This document shows, piece by piece, positions 35,665-43,784 of a stretch of 64,000 nucleotides of DNA. Below the pieces are notes generated by a model that was not told the DNA's origin, did no database searches, and was given only the letters and a program-made list of their open reading frames with translations. This DNA is from Edaphocola flava. GTDB lineage: Bacteria > Bacteroidota > Bacteroidia > Chitinophagales > Chitinophagaceae. Within the stretch, counting starts at the first letter, position 1, and every line of letters starts with the position of its first letter. Made by a program: the position numbers and the translations under genes. Where the stretch lies: NCBI RefSeq assembly GCF_004118155.1, contig NZ_SAIQ01000001.1, forward strand, positions 124,001-188,000. The letters are read 5' to 3'.

Positions 35665-35835
35665 TTATTTTTTAGCAAAGTAATCGCTCACTTTATCTTT
35701 GTGAATGATTGCTTCTTTAAAAGTATAAGCACCTGATTTAGGACTGCGAACAGCTTTAATTACTTTAGTGTAATTTTTCGCATCCAGGTTAGCGTTAGGA
35801 TCTTTCTTAATCGCGGTTTTCGCTGCTTTTGCCAT
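35665..35835 (-). CDS. DUF4295-like small protein, distal to rpmG
   Basis: A 56-residue basic frame runs from ATG 35835 to the stop at 35665: MAKAAKTAIKKDPNANLDAK, then YTKVIKAVRSPKSGAYTFKE and KDKVSDYFAKK. It fits DUF4295, a tiny Bacteroidota family usually encoded just after rpmB-rpmG, as here (45 nt after rpmG). The Lys-rich composition and the neighbours suggest a ribosome-associated protein. This is inferred from context. Confidence 0.8.
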   Translation of the reverse strand: MAKAAKTAIKKDPNANLDAKNYTKVIKAVRSPKSGAYTFKEAIIHKDKVSDYFAKK

Positions 35836-35880
35836 TTTAATACGTTTTTAAGAATGATAGTAACCTATCAAACAAAATTA

Positions 35881-36063
35881 TTATTTAATTTCTTTGTGTA
35901 CAGTTACTTTTTTAAGAATCGGGTTGTATTTTTTCAACTCGATACGCTCAGGCGTATTTTTCTTATTCTTAACTGTGATATAACGACTTGTTCCCGCCAT
36001 TCCAGAATTCTTATGCTCTGTGCACTCTAAAATAACCTGAACACGATTGCCTTTCTTAGCCAT
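35881..36063 (-). CDS. rpmG: 50S ribosomal protein L33
   Basis: The 60-residue protein has the L33 pattern [15 protein letters not shown] followed by [24 protein letters not shown]. Some L33 proteins carry four zinc-binding cysteines; here only one Cys (ECTEH) remains, so this is the zinc-free form. It is the middle gene of rpmB-rpmG-DUF4295. Confidence 0.95.
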   Translation of the reverse strand: MAKKGNRVQVILECTEHKNSGMAGTSRYITVKNKKNTPERIELKKYNPILKKVTVHKEIK

Positions 36064-36095
36064 CTCAGTAAATATTTTTAAATTTTAATACTAAA

Positions 36096-36332
36096 TTAGA
36101 TTTCTACACCCTTAGCACGCAGATCTTTCACTACTGCTAAAAGTCCTTTTTTGTTAATTGTACGGATTGCATCAGATGATACTTTCAGCGTCACCCAACG
36201 ATCCTCTTCTACTAAAAAGAAACGCTTAGTTTGCAAATTAGGCAAAAAACGACGTTTAGCTTTCTTGTTAGAGAAAGATACTTTGTGACCTGTAATAGGC
36301 TTTTTTCCGGTTACCTGACATACACGTGCCAT
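36096..36332 (-). CDS. rpmB: 50S ribosomal protein L28
   Basis: The 78-residue protein starts [29 protein letters not shown], the classic L28 opening, and continues with [10 protein letters not shown]. It is the first gene of the operon and is driven by the promoter at 36362-36393. L28 is a late-assembling large-subunit protein. Confidence 0.96.
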   Translation of the reverse strand: MARVCQVTGKKPITGHKVSFSNKKAKRRFLPNLQTKRFFLVEEDRWVTLKVSSDAIRTINKKGLLAVVKDLRAKGVEI

Positions 36333-36361
36333 ATCTTACGAATATTTATTTTTTTGGACTG

Positions 36362-36393
36362 CAAAGGTGCGACTTTTATTTCACCCAGCCAAA
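36362..36393 (-). promoter_or_regulatory. rpmB operon promoter
   Basis: On the minus strand TTTG (36393-36390), exactly 20 nt, then CACCTTTG (36369-36362) is one base from TTTG-N20-TAnnTTTG. The leader is about 25 nt. Confidence 0.6.
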
Positions 36394-36427
36394 TTTTTTA
36401 AGAAAAAATATTAATTAATTTATGCTT

Positions 36428-37162
36428 TTAAGCGATCTCAGGATACAAAAGCTGGTCCAGATCAGCGATTCCGAGGTTTGTCTCGGAAATAAATCCCTCA
36501 CCGTAGGTTGTCCCGATCCGTTTGCCCAGCAAAGCTGCTCTTTCTTTTATTTTATCCAGGAACTTTTCGGAAGAGATATAGGTTACAGGTGCACCATCGT
36601 CATCTTTGCTAAAGAATTGAGTACCATAGCATTTAACCGATTCCATTTTAGCTTCCATGCTCTCCGTAACATCTACAATAAAGGATGGTTCCAGGAAGCG
36701 GTCCTGTATATAATGGAATACTCGCTTGGGTCTCCAGGCTGCCTGTGGCTGTCCCTCCCAGGCTGTTTCGATCTTAATCAGTCCACTGAGAAAGGCTGCA
36801 TCGCGGATCAGTGTCGCAGCACGTCCATGATCGGGATGACGGTCAGATGGTGCATTGGCCAGGATAATATCCGGCTGGTGCAGACGGATCACCTGTACCA
36901 GTTTCAGAACATTTTCACGGTTGTGCTGAAAAAAGCCATCTTCCATTTGCAGATTATGACGCTGTGCGATACCCAGCACTTTCGATGCCGCGGCTGCTTC
37001 TGCATAACGGGTATCTACCGTACCACGGGAACCCAGTTCACCTTCTGTAAGATCTACAATTGCGACCTGATGCCCTTTACGGACATGATTATATAAAGTG
37101 CCTGCACAACCCAGTTCCACATCATCGGGATGGGCGCCAATGGCCATTACATGAATTTTCAT
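36428..37162 (-). CDS. bshB1: Bacillithiol biosynthesis deacetylase BshB1
   Basis: The 244-residue enzyme removes the acetyl group from GlcNAc-malate to give GlcN-malate, the second step to bacillithiol. The zinc motif HPDDVE (His11, Asp13, Asp14) sits in AIGAHPDDVELGCAGT, the conserved start of the BshB1 group, and SDRHPDHGRA supplies the third ligand. GSRGTVDTRYAEAAAASKVLGI is also typical. The ATG is only 4 nt from a -7 element, so the mRNA may be leaderless. The other bsh genes are not in the window. Confidence 0.92.
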   Translation of the reverse strand: MKIHVMAIGAHPDDVELGCAGTLYNHVRKGHQVAIVDLTEGELGSRGTVDTRYAEAAAASKVLGIAQRHNLQMEDGFFQHNRENVLKLVQVIRLHQPDIILANAPSDRHPDHGRAATLIRDAAFLSGLIKIETAWEGQPQAAWRPKRVFHYIQDRFLEPSFIVDVTESMEAKMESVKCYGTQFFSKDDDGAPVTYISSEKFLDKIKERAALLGKRIGTTYGEGFISETNLGIADLDQLLYPEIA

Positions 37163-37166
37163 GACG

Positions 37167-37174
37167 CAAAAATA
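37167..37174 (-). promoter_or_regulatory. -7 element abutting the bshB1 start codon
   Basis: On the minus strand TATTTTTG is followed by 4 nt and the bshB1 ATG. A transcript from here would start at or next to the ATG. No -33 is seen at 20 nt. Confidence 0.4.
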
Positions 37175-37260
37175 CGGTTAATTCATTATGTTGTACCTAC
37201 AATGATTTAGTCGATAACAAAACATTAATGAATTAACCGTCAATAAGTTACTTTGAGCGA

Positions 37261-37914
37261 CTATTTGGTTTTCATCTTCCGGATCTGTACTCCCGGAACC
37301 TGATTATAATAGTATTTGGATTCTATTTCCTGAACAATCGTTTCGATCTCCCGGTCGCGGTTATAAGGATCGTACTGCTCTTTAAGGTTATTATCGAAAA
37401 AGTAAGCGGCAGTCTGAGACAGGCGTGCATTCAGGCCTCCTTTCATCTCTTTAATAATGGAATAACAGTCTTTGCCGGTCTGCCGGTTGATGAGTTTTAC
37501 CAATATAACCCCTTGAGTAGTAGACATATTCTTCAGCGGGTCTTTAAATTTGGCATTCAGCTGACTTTCTACCGCCCGGAGGTATTTTTTACGGTCTCTG
37601 CGGCCGTCTGCCTTCATCATTTCGACATCTACATCGTTCAGTATTTTGGCGGCGGCTATGGCATAGGGCCATACCGTCATTACATTATACCTGAGCCGGG
37701 CCATACGGTCTCTCTTGTTCTGATCCAGGTAAGTAGCCAGGGTCTGCACCTCTTCCAGGTAAAAATGGGGTAAAGTATCGCTACCCAGCACCACGCCATA
37801 AGTGATGATGGTATCGTTCACTCCACTCTTTTGCTGCGCCGCAGCGCGGAAGGAGCAACCCAGCATAAGCAGTACAGAACAGCATATGCCGGTTATTTTA
37901 TATTGTGTGGTCAT
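37261..37914 (-). CDS. DUF4294-containing exported protein
   Basis: The 217-residue protein has a signal peptide or lipoprotein-like signal (MTTQYKITGICCSVLLMLGCSFRAAAQ). Its body matches DUF4294: LPHFYLEEVQTLA, RLRYNVMTVWPYAIAAAKIL, GRRDRKKYLRAVESQLNAKF and LSQTAAYFFDNNLKEQYDPY. The function of this Bacteroidota family is unknown. A Cys at residue 20 within a hydrophobic stretch could be a lipidation site, though the usual box is not perfect. It is a single gene, divergent from upp. Confidence 0.75.
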   Translation of the reverse strand: MTTQYKITGICCSVLLMLGCSFRAAAQQKSGVNDTIITYGVVLGSDTLPHFYLEEVQTLATYLDQNKRDRMARLRYNVMTVWPYAIAAAKILNDVDVEMMKADGRRDRKKYLRAVESQLNAKFKDPLKNMSTTQGVILVKLINRQTGKDCYSIIKEMKGGLNARLSQTAAYFFDNNLKEQYDPYNRDREIETIVQEIESKYYYNQVPGVQIRKMKTK

Positions 37915-38091
37915 AGTACTCAGACTTAAAATGATCGTACATGATTACCTGTACGCAGATTGTATTGTAAAGTTATTAGAATATTTCTTTTCTGCAAGGT
38001 TTAAGCGGCCAAAGATATAACAGGAGCTTAATTTGCATAACTAGTGATAATTCCATATTTTGCAATTCAATATATAAAGGAAATCGGCTCA

Positions 38092-38745
38092 ATGATCACG
38101 AACTTAAGTCTTCAGAACTCCCTACTCTCTCAATGGTTGCATGAGATCAGGTCTGTTAGTAAACAGGTCGATCGTATGCGTTTCCGGAGAAATACTGAGC
38201 GTATAGGGGAAATAATTGCTTATGAGATCAGCAAAGTGCTGGACTATAACCATACGGATACGACTACCCCTCTGGGTAATAAACCGGTACAGACCATTTC
38301 GGAGCAGCCGGTACTGGCTACTATATTAAGAGCCGGGGTACCACTGCATCAGGGTTTGCTTAATTATTTTGACCATGCAGACAGTGCATTTATTGCTGCA
38401 TACCGTAAGCACAATAAGATTGACGGTACATTCGAAATTGAGCAGCATTATGTTACCTGCCCTGACCTGGACGGCAAGACCCTTATCATTGCAGACCCTA
38501 TGCTGGCAACCGGCGCTTCGCTCATCCTGGCTATAGAAGGTCTCCTGGAATTCGGGCAACCGAAAAGCATCCATATTGCCAATGTAATTTCCTGCACGGA
38601 AGGTATAGAAAATGTTCTGAGAAAATTCCCTGAAGCCCATATCTGGACAGGCGATATCGATGATGAGCTTACGGCAAAAGGGTACATCGTTCCCGGTCTA
38701 GGAGATGCAGGTGATTTGTGCTTTGGAAGTAAACTTCAATTTTAA
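38092..38745 (+). CDS. upp: Uracil phosphoribosyltransferase
   Basis: The start at ATG 38092 gives 217 residues. UPRT joins uracil and PRPP to UMP in pyrimidine salvage. The family motifs are present: ILRAGVPLHQGLLNYF near residues 75-92, the PRPP loop IADPMLATGASL, and the uracil-binding C-terminal segment YIVPGLGDAGDLCFG. An earlier GTG at 38044 would add 16 residues not expected in this family. It is a single gene. Confidence 0.92.
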   Translation: MITNLSLQNSLLSQWLHEIRSVSKQVDRMRFRRNTERIGEIIAYEISKVLDYNHTDTTTPLGNKPVQTISEQPVLATILRAGVPLHQGLLNYFDHADSAFIAAYRKHNKIDGTFEIEQHYVTCPDLDGKTLIIADPMLATGASLILAIEGLLEFGQPKSIHIANVISCTEGIENVLRKFPEAHIWTGDIDDELTAKGYIVPGLGDAGDLCFGSKLQF

Positions 38746-38886
38746 AAAGCAGTAAAATATTTTTCTATATAATCGCTAGGAAAATAAAAGAAAAAGTTAT
38801 AGTATTGTGAAGAAATTCCCGTATTTTTAGGGAACGGAATGAACAAGGAGATGTCCGATCTATCACCCCATAATATTCATAAATAG

Positions 38887-39942
38887 ATGAAAAAATTTTT
38901 ATGTAGCATATCCGCGGCTTTTTTATGTCTGAGCGCGGGGTCGTCATTTGCACAGGATTCCCATTTTACCCAGTACTTTGCCTCCCCATTAACACTTAAC
39001 CCGGCACATACAGGTCTTACTACAGGTGACTATCGCGTAAGTGTTATTGGTAGATCACAGTGGTATACGGTTACGAATAATCCTTATATGACTGGTGCTT
39101 TATCTTATGACATGCCAATTCTGAAAGGTAAATTACCTGAAGGAGATGCGGCAGGTTTCGGATTACAGGTATTATATGATAAAGCCGGTTCCGGTGCCTT
39201 ACAAAATATTACCAGTACTTTATCCCTGGCTTATCATAAAGCTTTGGGTGTTGAAAAGAATCACCGTATCTCTTTAGGGGTACAAGGTTCTCTGGTGCAG
39301 AAATCTATCCGTTTTGACAAGCTTGTCTTTGGTAATGAAATCGATTTCGGCAGATCTACCGTATACCTGCCTAACACTTCGGGTGAAGGGCTGCAAAACG
39401 CAGATCTGACCTACCCTGACTTTAATGCCGGTATCCTGTATTCTGGTCAGATCAATGAAAACACGATGTTATATGGTGGTTTCTCTTATTATCACTTAAC
39501 TCGCCCTACAGAAAAATTCACCAGCCGTGCTACGGATGTGTCTGTTAAAATCAACTCCCGTTACACTGCCTATGTAGGTGGTGCACTGAACCTGAACTCT
39601 CATACTGTTGCTTACCTGAGCACAATGTATCAGCAACAAGGTACTGCATGGGAATACCTGATTGGTGGTGCGGTAGGTTTCATCCTGAACCCGTACAACG
39701 ATGAGGATACTAAAAACACTACTTTATACCTGGGTGCATGGTACCGTTACGGTGATGCGATCGCTCCTTATGTAGGTTTCGAATGGTCTAACTGGCAGAT
39801 GGGCTTCACTTATGATGTGAACGTTTCTAAATTCCAGCAGGCAACTAACGGACAGGGTGCGGTAGAGTTCTCTGCTACCTACAACGGTATTATCGAGAAG
39901 ATTGTAAGAAAGCGTTACAACTTCGCTTGTCCTAAGTTCTAA
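38887..39942 (+). CDS. PorP/SprF-family type IX secretion outer membrane protein
   Basis: The 351-residue protein has a signal peptide (about 1-21, SSFAQDS) followed by the PorP/SprF opening HFTQYFASPLTLNPAHTGLTTGDYRV, with the NPAxTG motif. A 14-strand-type barrel pattern follows, ending in a short basic tail (KRYNFACPKF). PorP/SprF proteins are paired with particular T9SS cargo or with the motor, and genomes often carry many copies. No PorK/L/M/N or SprB partner gene adjoins it, so it is probably an accessory copy. Confidence 0.88.
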   Translation: MKKFLCSISAAFLCLSAGSSFAQDSHFTQYFASPLTLNPAHTGLTTGDYRVSVIGRSQWYTVTNNPYMTGALSYDMPILKGKLPEGDAAGFGLQVLYDKAGSGALQNITSTLSLAYHKALGVEKNHRISLGVQGSLVQKSIRFDKLVFGNEIDFGRSTVYLPNTSGEGLQNADLTYPDFNAGILYSGQINENTMLYGGFSYYHLTRPTEKFTSRATDVSVKINSRYTAYVGGALNLNSHTVAYLSTMYQQQGTAWEYLIGGAVGFILNPYNDEDTKNTTLYLGAWYRYGDAIAPYVGFEWSNWQMGFTYDVNVSKFQQATNGQGAVEFSATYNGIIEKIVRKRYNFACPKF

Positions 39943-39965
39943 ACCGATTTATTTTAAATAATTGA

Positions 39966-39998
39966 TAAAAAACCATACGGCATGTATGGTTTTTTTAT
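39966..39998 (+). terminator. Terminator after the PorP/SprF gene
   Basis: The arms aaaaaccatac and gtatggttttt flank a 5-nt loop. The T tract runs directly into the -7 element of the next gene. Confidence 0.85.
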
Positions 39999-40003
39999 TT
40001 TTG
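39996..40003 (+). promoter_or_regulatory. -7 element fused to the terminator T tract, upstream of the M3 peptidase gene
   Basis: TATTTTTG shares its first bases with the end of the preceding terminator. The start codon follows 19 nt later. Confidence 0.45.
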
Positions 40004-40022
40004 TGCAAATTCAAATTTTTCT

Positions 40023-41747
40023 ATGTCTCTGAACGCCCATATACAACCTGCTGCACGTATTTTTCTGCCACAGGATTTTAACATCACAACCTGGGAAGCG
40101 GTTGAACCCTATTTTGAACAATTAGTATCTGCATCTATCAGCAACAAAAGCGAGCTGGAGCAATGGTTACAGCAATGGAGTGAACTGGAAGCAGTGATCA
40201 GTGAAGATGCCTGCTGGAGACAGATCAAGATGACCTGTGATACGACCAATCCTGCACTGGAAGAGGCATTTAACTATTTCTGCCTGGAAATAGAACCAAA
40301 GTTAAAACCTTATAACAACCGCCTGCAGCAAAAACTGATGGATAGCCCTTTTACCAAGGAGCTGGACCAGGAACAATACTTCCCGCTGCTGCGCCAGATC
40401 GAAAATGCACTGAGCCTGTACCGCGAAGAAAATGTAGCACTGGAAGCCCAATTGAGTGTACTGCAACAGCAATACGGAGTGATCTCTTCCAAAATGACGA
40501 TTACGGTGAATGAGCAGGTATATACCCTGCAGCAAGCTGCTAAGTTCTTACAGGAGCCTGACCGTAAGCTGAGAGAAGAGGTATTTGTAAAGGTTAATGA
40601 AAGAAGAGGCGAAGACCGTGCCGAACTGGACAAACTCTTTGACCAGTTACTGGTATTGCGCCAGCAGATTGCAGAAAATGCCGGTTTTGACAATTACAGA
40701 GATTACAAATTCAGGGCTTTAGGCCGCTTTGACTATACACCGGAAGATTGTTATAACTTCCATAAGGCGGTTAAAACACATATTCTACCCTTACAGGAAC
40801 GCCTGCTGGAACACCGCAGAAAGCAACTGGGTCTTGTGGTATTAAGACCTTATGATGTGGATGCTGTTCCGGAAAATGAGCAACCACTTAAACCATTTAC
40901 CAATGGTACAGATATGCTGGACAAAAGCATTGAAGTGTTCAGCAAATTGCATCCTTACTTTGGCTCCTGTCTGCAGGTGATGCAAGATATGCAGCGCCTG
41001 GATCTGGATAGCCGCATTGGCAAGGCTCCGGGAGGCTATAACTGTCCGCTGGCCGAAACTGGTGTACCATTTATATTTATGAATGCCGTAGGTACCATCA
41101 ATGATGTGATTACGATGATGCATGAAGGTGGCCATGCGATACATTCTTTCCAATCACACCACCTACCCTTGAGTGCGTTTAAAGAATACCCGATGGAGAT
41201 CGCAGAGTTGGCGAGCATGAGTATGGAACTGTTCTCTATGGATCACTGGGATATCTTTATGCCGGAAGCGAATGATCTGCTGAAGGCCAAACAGGAGGAA
41301 CTGGAAAGGGTTATTGATGTATTGCCATGGATTGCTACGATTGATAAATTTCAGCACTGGATCTATACCCATCCGGGCCATACTGTAGCGGAACGTACAG
41401 AAGCGTGGAAAAGTATCTTTATGGAGTTTGCACCGAAGAATATCGATCGCAGCGGGCTGGAACAGTATTTTGAAGCCAACTGGCAAAGACAGCTGCACTT
41501 ATATGAAGTGCCCTTCTACTATATCGAATATGGTATTGCACAACTGGGTGCAGTAGCGATGTGGAGACAGTACAAAGCTAACCCGCAGGAGACCCTGCAA
41601 CGCTACCTGGATGCACTGGCATTGGGGTATACCAAAACCTTACCGGAGCTGTACCAGACTGCCGGTATCCGCTTTAGTTTTGATGCGGAATATATCCAGG
41701 AACTAAAAGGATTCCTGGAAGGAGAACTGGCAGCGGTAGGTCTGTAG
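40023..41747 (+). CDS. M3-family oligoendopeptidase (PepF-like)
   Basis: The 574-residue zinc peptidase cleaves short peptides in the cytoplasm; no signal peptide is present. The zinc motif is HEGGH (His367, Glu368, His371) in MMHEGGHAIHSFQSHH, and the downstream ligand Glu lies in EYPMEIAELASMSMEL, as in M3 enzymes. AEFxxDC-type insertions are absent. It is transcribed alone from the -7 element at 39996 and ends at a strong hairpin. Confidence 0.92.
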   Translation: MSLNAHIQPAARIFLPQDFNITTWEAVEPYFEQLVSASISNKSELEQWLQQWSELEAVISEDACWRQIKMTCDTTNPALEEAFNYFCLEIEPKLKPYNNRLQQKLMDSPFTKELDQEQYFPLLRQIENALSLYREENVALEAQLSVLQQQYGVISSKMTITVNEQVYTLQQAAKFLQEPDRKLREEVFVKVNERRGEDRAELDKLFDQLLVLRQQIAENAGFDNYRDYKFRALGRFDYTPEDCYNFHKAVKTHILPLQERLLEHRRKQLGLVVLRPYDVDAVPENEQPLKPFTNGTDMLDKSIEVFSKLHPYFGSCLQVMQDMQRLDLDSRIGKAPGGYNCPLAETGVPFIFMNAVGTINDVITMMHEGGHAIHSFQSHHLPLSAFKEYPMEIAELASMSMELFSMDHWDIFMPEANDLLKAKQEELERVIDVLPWIATIDKFQHWIYTHPGHTVAERTEAWKSIFMEFAPKNIDRSGLEQYFEANWQRQLHLYEVPFYYIEYGIAQLGAVAMWRQYKANPQETLQRYLDALALGYTKTLPELYQTAGIRFSFDAEYIQELKGFLEGELAAVGL

Positions 41748-41766
41748 AAATGATATACTAATCTTG

Positions 41767-41799
41767 TTGCGCGCCCTGAAATAGGGCGCGCAATTTTTT
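41767..41799 (+). terminator. Terminator after the M3 peptidase gene
   Basis: Perfect 11-bp GC-rich arms (ttgcgcgccct and agggcgcgcaa) with a 5-nt loop, followed by a T tract. Confidence 0.9.
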
Positions 41800-41806
41800 G
41801 TTAAAC

Positions 41807-41849
41807 ATATACCTAAGTTACCAATGTATTTAATGATTAGGTATATTTG
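41807..41849 (+). promoter_or_regulatory. PadR operator-like inverted repeat overlapping the -7 element
   Basis: Perfect 10-bp arms (atatacctaa at 41807-41816, ttaggtatat at 41837-41846) lie 30 nt apart start to start, about three helical turns. The right arm overlaps the -7 element TATATTTG (41842-41849), so a protein bound here would block transcription of the PadR gene at 41865. An in-frame TTG at 41847 lies inside the -7 element and is not the start. Confidence 0.6.
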
Positions 41850-41864
41850 ATTTCAAATAGGCGT

Positions 41865-42197
41865 ATGAACAAACAATCTTTATATAAAGGATGCCTGGAG
41901 CCGATTGTCCTGCAGCTACTGGGCAATCATGATCGTATGTACGGTTATGAAATAACGGTAAAGGTGAAAGAATTGACCAAGGGGGCACTACAGATTACTG
42001 AGGGGGCACTCTACCCTTTGCTGCATCGCCTGGAAGGTGAAGGTGTACTCACTGCCGAAATGGAGCATGTGGGCAACCGCATGCGTAAGTATTACCGGCT
42101 GACACCTGTAGGACAGGCGACCCGGAAAAACGCGTTAAATGAGCTGAACGACTTTATCGCTACCCTGCAATTATTTAATAAACCCGCAATTTCATAA
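41865..42197 (+). CDS. PadR-family transcriptional regulator
   Basis: The start at ATG 41865 gives 110 residues with the PadR winged helix: LQLLGNHDRMYGYEITVKV, ITEGALYPLLHRLEGEGVL and RKYYRLTPVGQ. The short form has one dimerising C-terminal helix. PadR proteins usually repress themselves and adjacent genes. An inverted repeat overlaps the -7 element just upstream. The stop codon overlaps the start of the HAAS-like membrane protein gene (TAATG), so the two are coexpressed. Confidence 0.88.
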   Translation: MNKQSLYKGCLEPIVLQLLGNHDRMYGYEITVKVKELTKGALQITEGALYPLLHRLEGEGVLTAEMEHVGNRMRKYYRLTPVGQATRKNALNELNDFIATLQLFNKPAIS

Positions 42198-42916
42198 TGA
42201 TGCATCCTGAAACACAATCGCTTACCGAAACGGAAATGAATTACCTGTATCAATTCTGCCGGAAACACTATATCCGATATTATGATGTGCAGGTCGAACT
42301 GGTCGATCACCTGGCCAATGCCACAGAAGCATTGATGCAGGAGCGACCAGAATTAAGCTTTACTGCAGCGGTCGACACGGTATACGCAGGATTTGGCAAA
42401 ACCGGTTTCCGTAAGATTATTGCTGCGAAAGAAGAAGCACTGGAGCAGCAACATAAGTTGTATTACCGCAATACCTTCCGCTCCTATTTTACGATTTCAC
42501 GGATACTCATGATGGTTTGTGCCTTTGCATTGATATGGAGTTTGCACCGCTTTACTGAAGGCCATACGGTACTCCGGGCCAGTGTTTTACTGGGCGTTGC
42601 CGGCGCAGCATTACTTTATGAAATCGGATTGCCTATATACCTTTATTATGCTTACAAACGTCCGAAACAGGAGCTGATCAGCAGACAGGTACATCGTCCG
42701 TACTATTATTACCTTACGATATTCTGTTACCCTGAGCTGAAGTTCGTTCTGAATTATTTCTGGGATCATGAGCGTTATCTGTATCTCGCAGAGCATTACT
42801 TTATCCTGATCGGTTTGTTTTGTATGCTGGGGGTACTCCTGCAACTGGTACATCAGGAGGTCAGTAAGAAAATATACCGTAAAGCATTTGAAGATTATCC
42901 ACTGGCTTATGCTTAA
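42197..42916 (+). CDS. Membrane protein with an N-terminal HAAS-like domain, PadR partner
   Basis: The 239-residue protein has a cytoplasmic N-terminal region (about 1-85) that looks like a HAAS domain: YDVQVELVDHLANATEALMQ, then a helix pair. About four membrane segments follow (near 102-120, 127-155, 170-195 and 200-220). HAAS proteins are typically encoded next to PadR regulators and are thought to sense or transmit envelope state; that role is inferred here. Translation is coupled to PadR by the 1-nt TAATG overlap. A 21-bp hairpin ends the unit. Confidence 0.7.
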   Translation: MMHPETQSLTETEMNYLYQFCRKHYIRYYDVQVELVDHLANATEALMQERPELSFTAAVDTVYAGFGKTGFRKIIAAKEEALEQQHKLYYRNTFRSYFTISRILMMVCAFALIWSLHRFTEGHTVLRASVLLGVAGAALLYEIGLPIYLYYAYKRPKQELISRQVHRPYYYYLTIFCYPELKFVLNYFWDHERYLYLAEHYFILIGLFCMLGVLLQLVHQEVSKKIYRKAFEDYPLAYA

Positions 42917-42927
42917 ACATGTATAGA

Positions 42928-42972
42928 ATTAAAAGTGTTGCGCCCGGCTATGCCGGGCGCAACACTTTTAAT
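42928..42972 (+). terminator. Long terminator after the PadR operon
   Basis: Perfect 21-bp arms (42928-42948 and 42952-42972) with a 3-nt loop and an AT-rich base. Confidence 0.85.
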
Positions 42973-43277
42973 AGCACTGTCCTTGATCCGGTCGTGGCCA
43001 TATCTTAGGGCAATGCAGATAATACAACGATGCAGGTAACTATGAATATCTCAACAGACAATGCATAGCACTAACTAATATTCTTATTTTATATATCAAC
43101 TATTTAGTTTTGACCTTAACTAAAGCAAAAAAAACAGGTCAGAAGAAAATAGATGGACACATCTGAACGCTCTAAAAGATAATGAAACAGCCTAAGGAAA
43201 GATGAACATCGTATGTATATATTATACACCTCATTCCAACCTGTCATTGCACATTTTTAATTCAACAAACACCTTTT
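42973..43277. other. AT-rich upstream region of the lipoprotein-CPBP pair
   Basis: These 305 nt hold no credible gene or RNA. A -7-like element, TAGTTTTG, is seen at 43105-43112, which would give a leader of about 160 nt; no -33 pairs with it. Confidence 0.35.
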
Positions 43278-43784
43278 ATGAACAAAAAATTGCTCATTGC
43301 AATGACTATTGCCTACACCGGTATAGCCAGCACTTTTATTGCTTGTCAAAAAGCAGAAAAGAATACAGAAAGAAATTTAACTCCAATATCAGGAAAAGGA
43401 GAAGTAACCTATAAAGTAAGTTTTGATGCAGGTCATCCTTCTGAACTATGCCATGGCCAAGGACTCTGTACAGGATTCATTGCCGGGCATCAACCCAGAT
43501 GGGTCCATGTAGCATGTCAGGGCCCAGGAAAGGAATGTCATCACGAAATAACTATCAGTATTCCTATTTTTAGGGAAGTATATGAAAGTGGCCCAACAGA
43601 TGTTCATATGCCAATAGTTAATTACAGCGGAGATGAATTTCTTATGCCTGATAGATCTCTATTGATTGCAGAAACGGGTAAATACGTAAATATACCCAAG
43701 CAGGTATTAGAAAAAGATAATGCGGGAAGCTATATTTTCAAAAGTGTAATTATTTCTGATACTCCAAAATACATAAATGAATAA
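43278..43784 (+). CDS. Cys/His-rich lipoprotein, unknown function
   Basis: The 168-residue protein has a lipoprotein signal ending FIAC (Cys23). Residues about 55-90 carry a cysteine/histidine cluster: ELCHGQGLCTGF, then HVACQGPGKECHH. It suggests two disulfides or a metal site. The remainder is beta-rich (ITISIPIFREV, KVSFDAGH). No family is recognised. Its end overlaps the start of the CPBP protease gene by 8 nt, so the two are translationally coupled. Codon use looks more AT-rich than in the neighbours, which may indicate recent arrival. Confidence 0.65.
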   Translation: MNKKLLIAMTIAYTGIASTFIACQKAEKNTERNLTPISGKGEVTYKVSFDAGHPSELCHGQGLCTGFIAGHQPRWVHVACQGPGKECHHEITISIPIFREVYESGPTDVHMPIVNYSGDEFLMPDRSLLIAETGKYVNIPKQVLEKDNAGSYIFKSVIISDTPKYINE

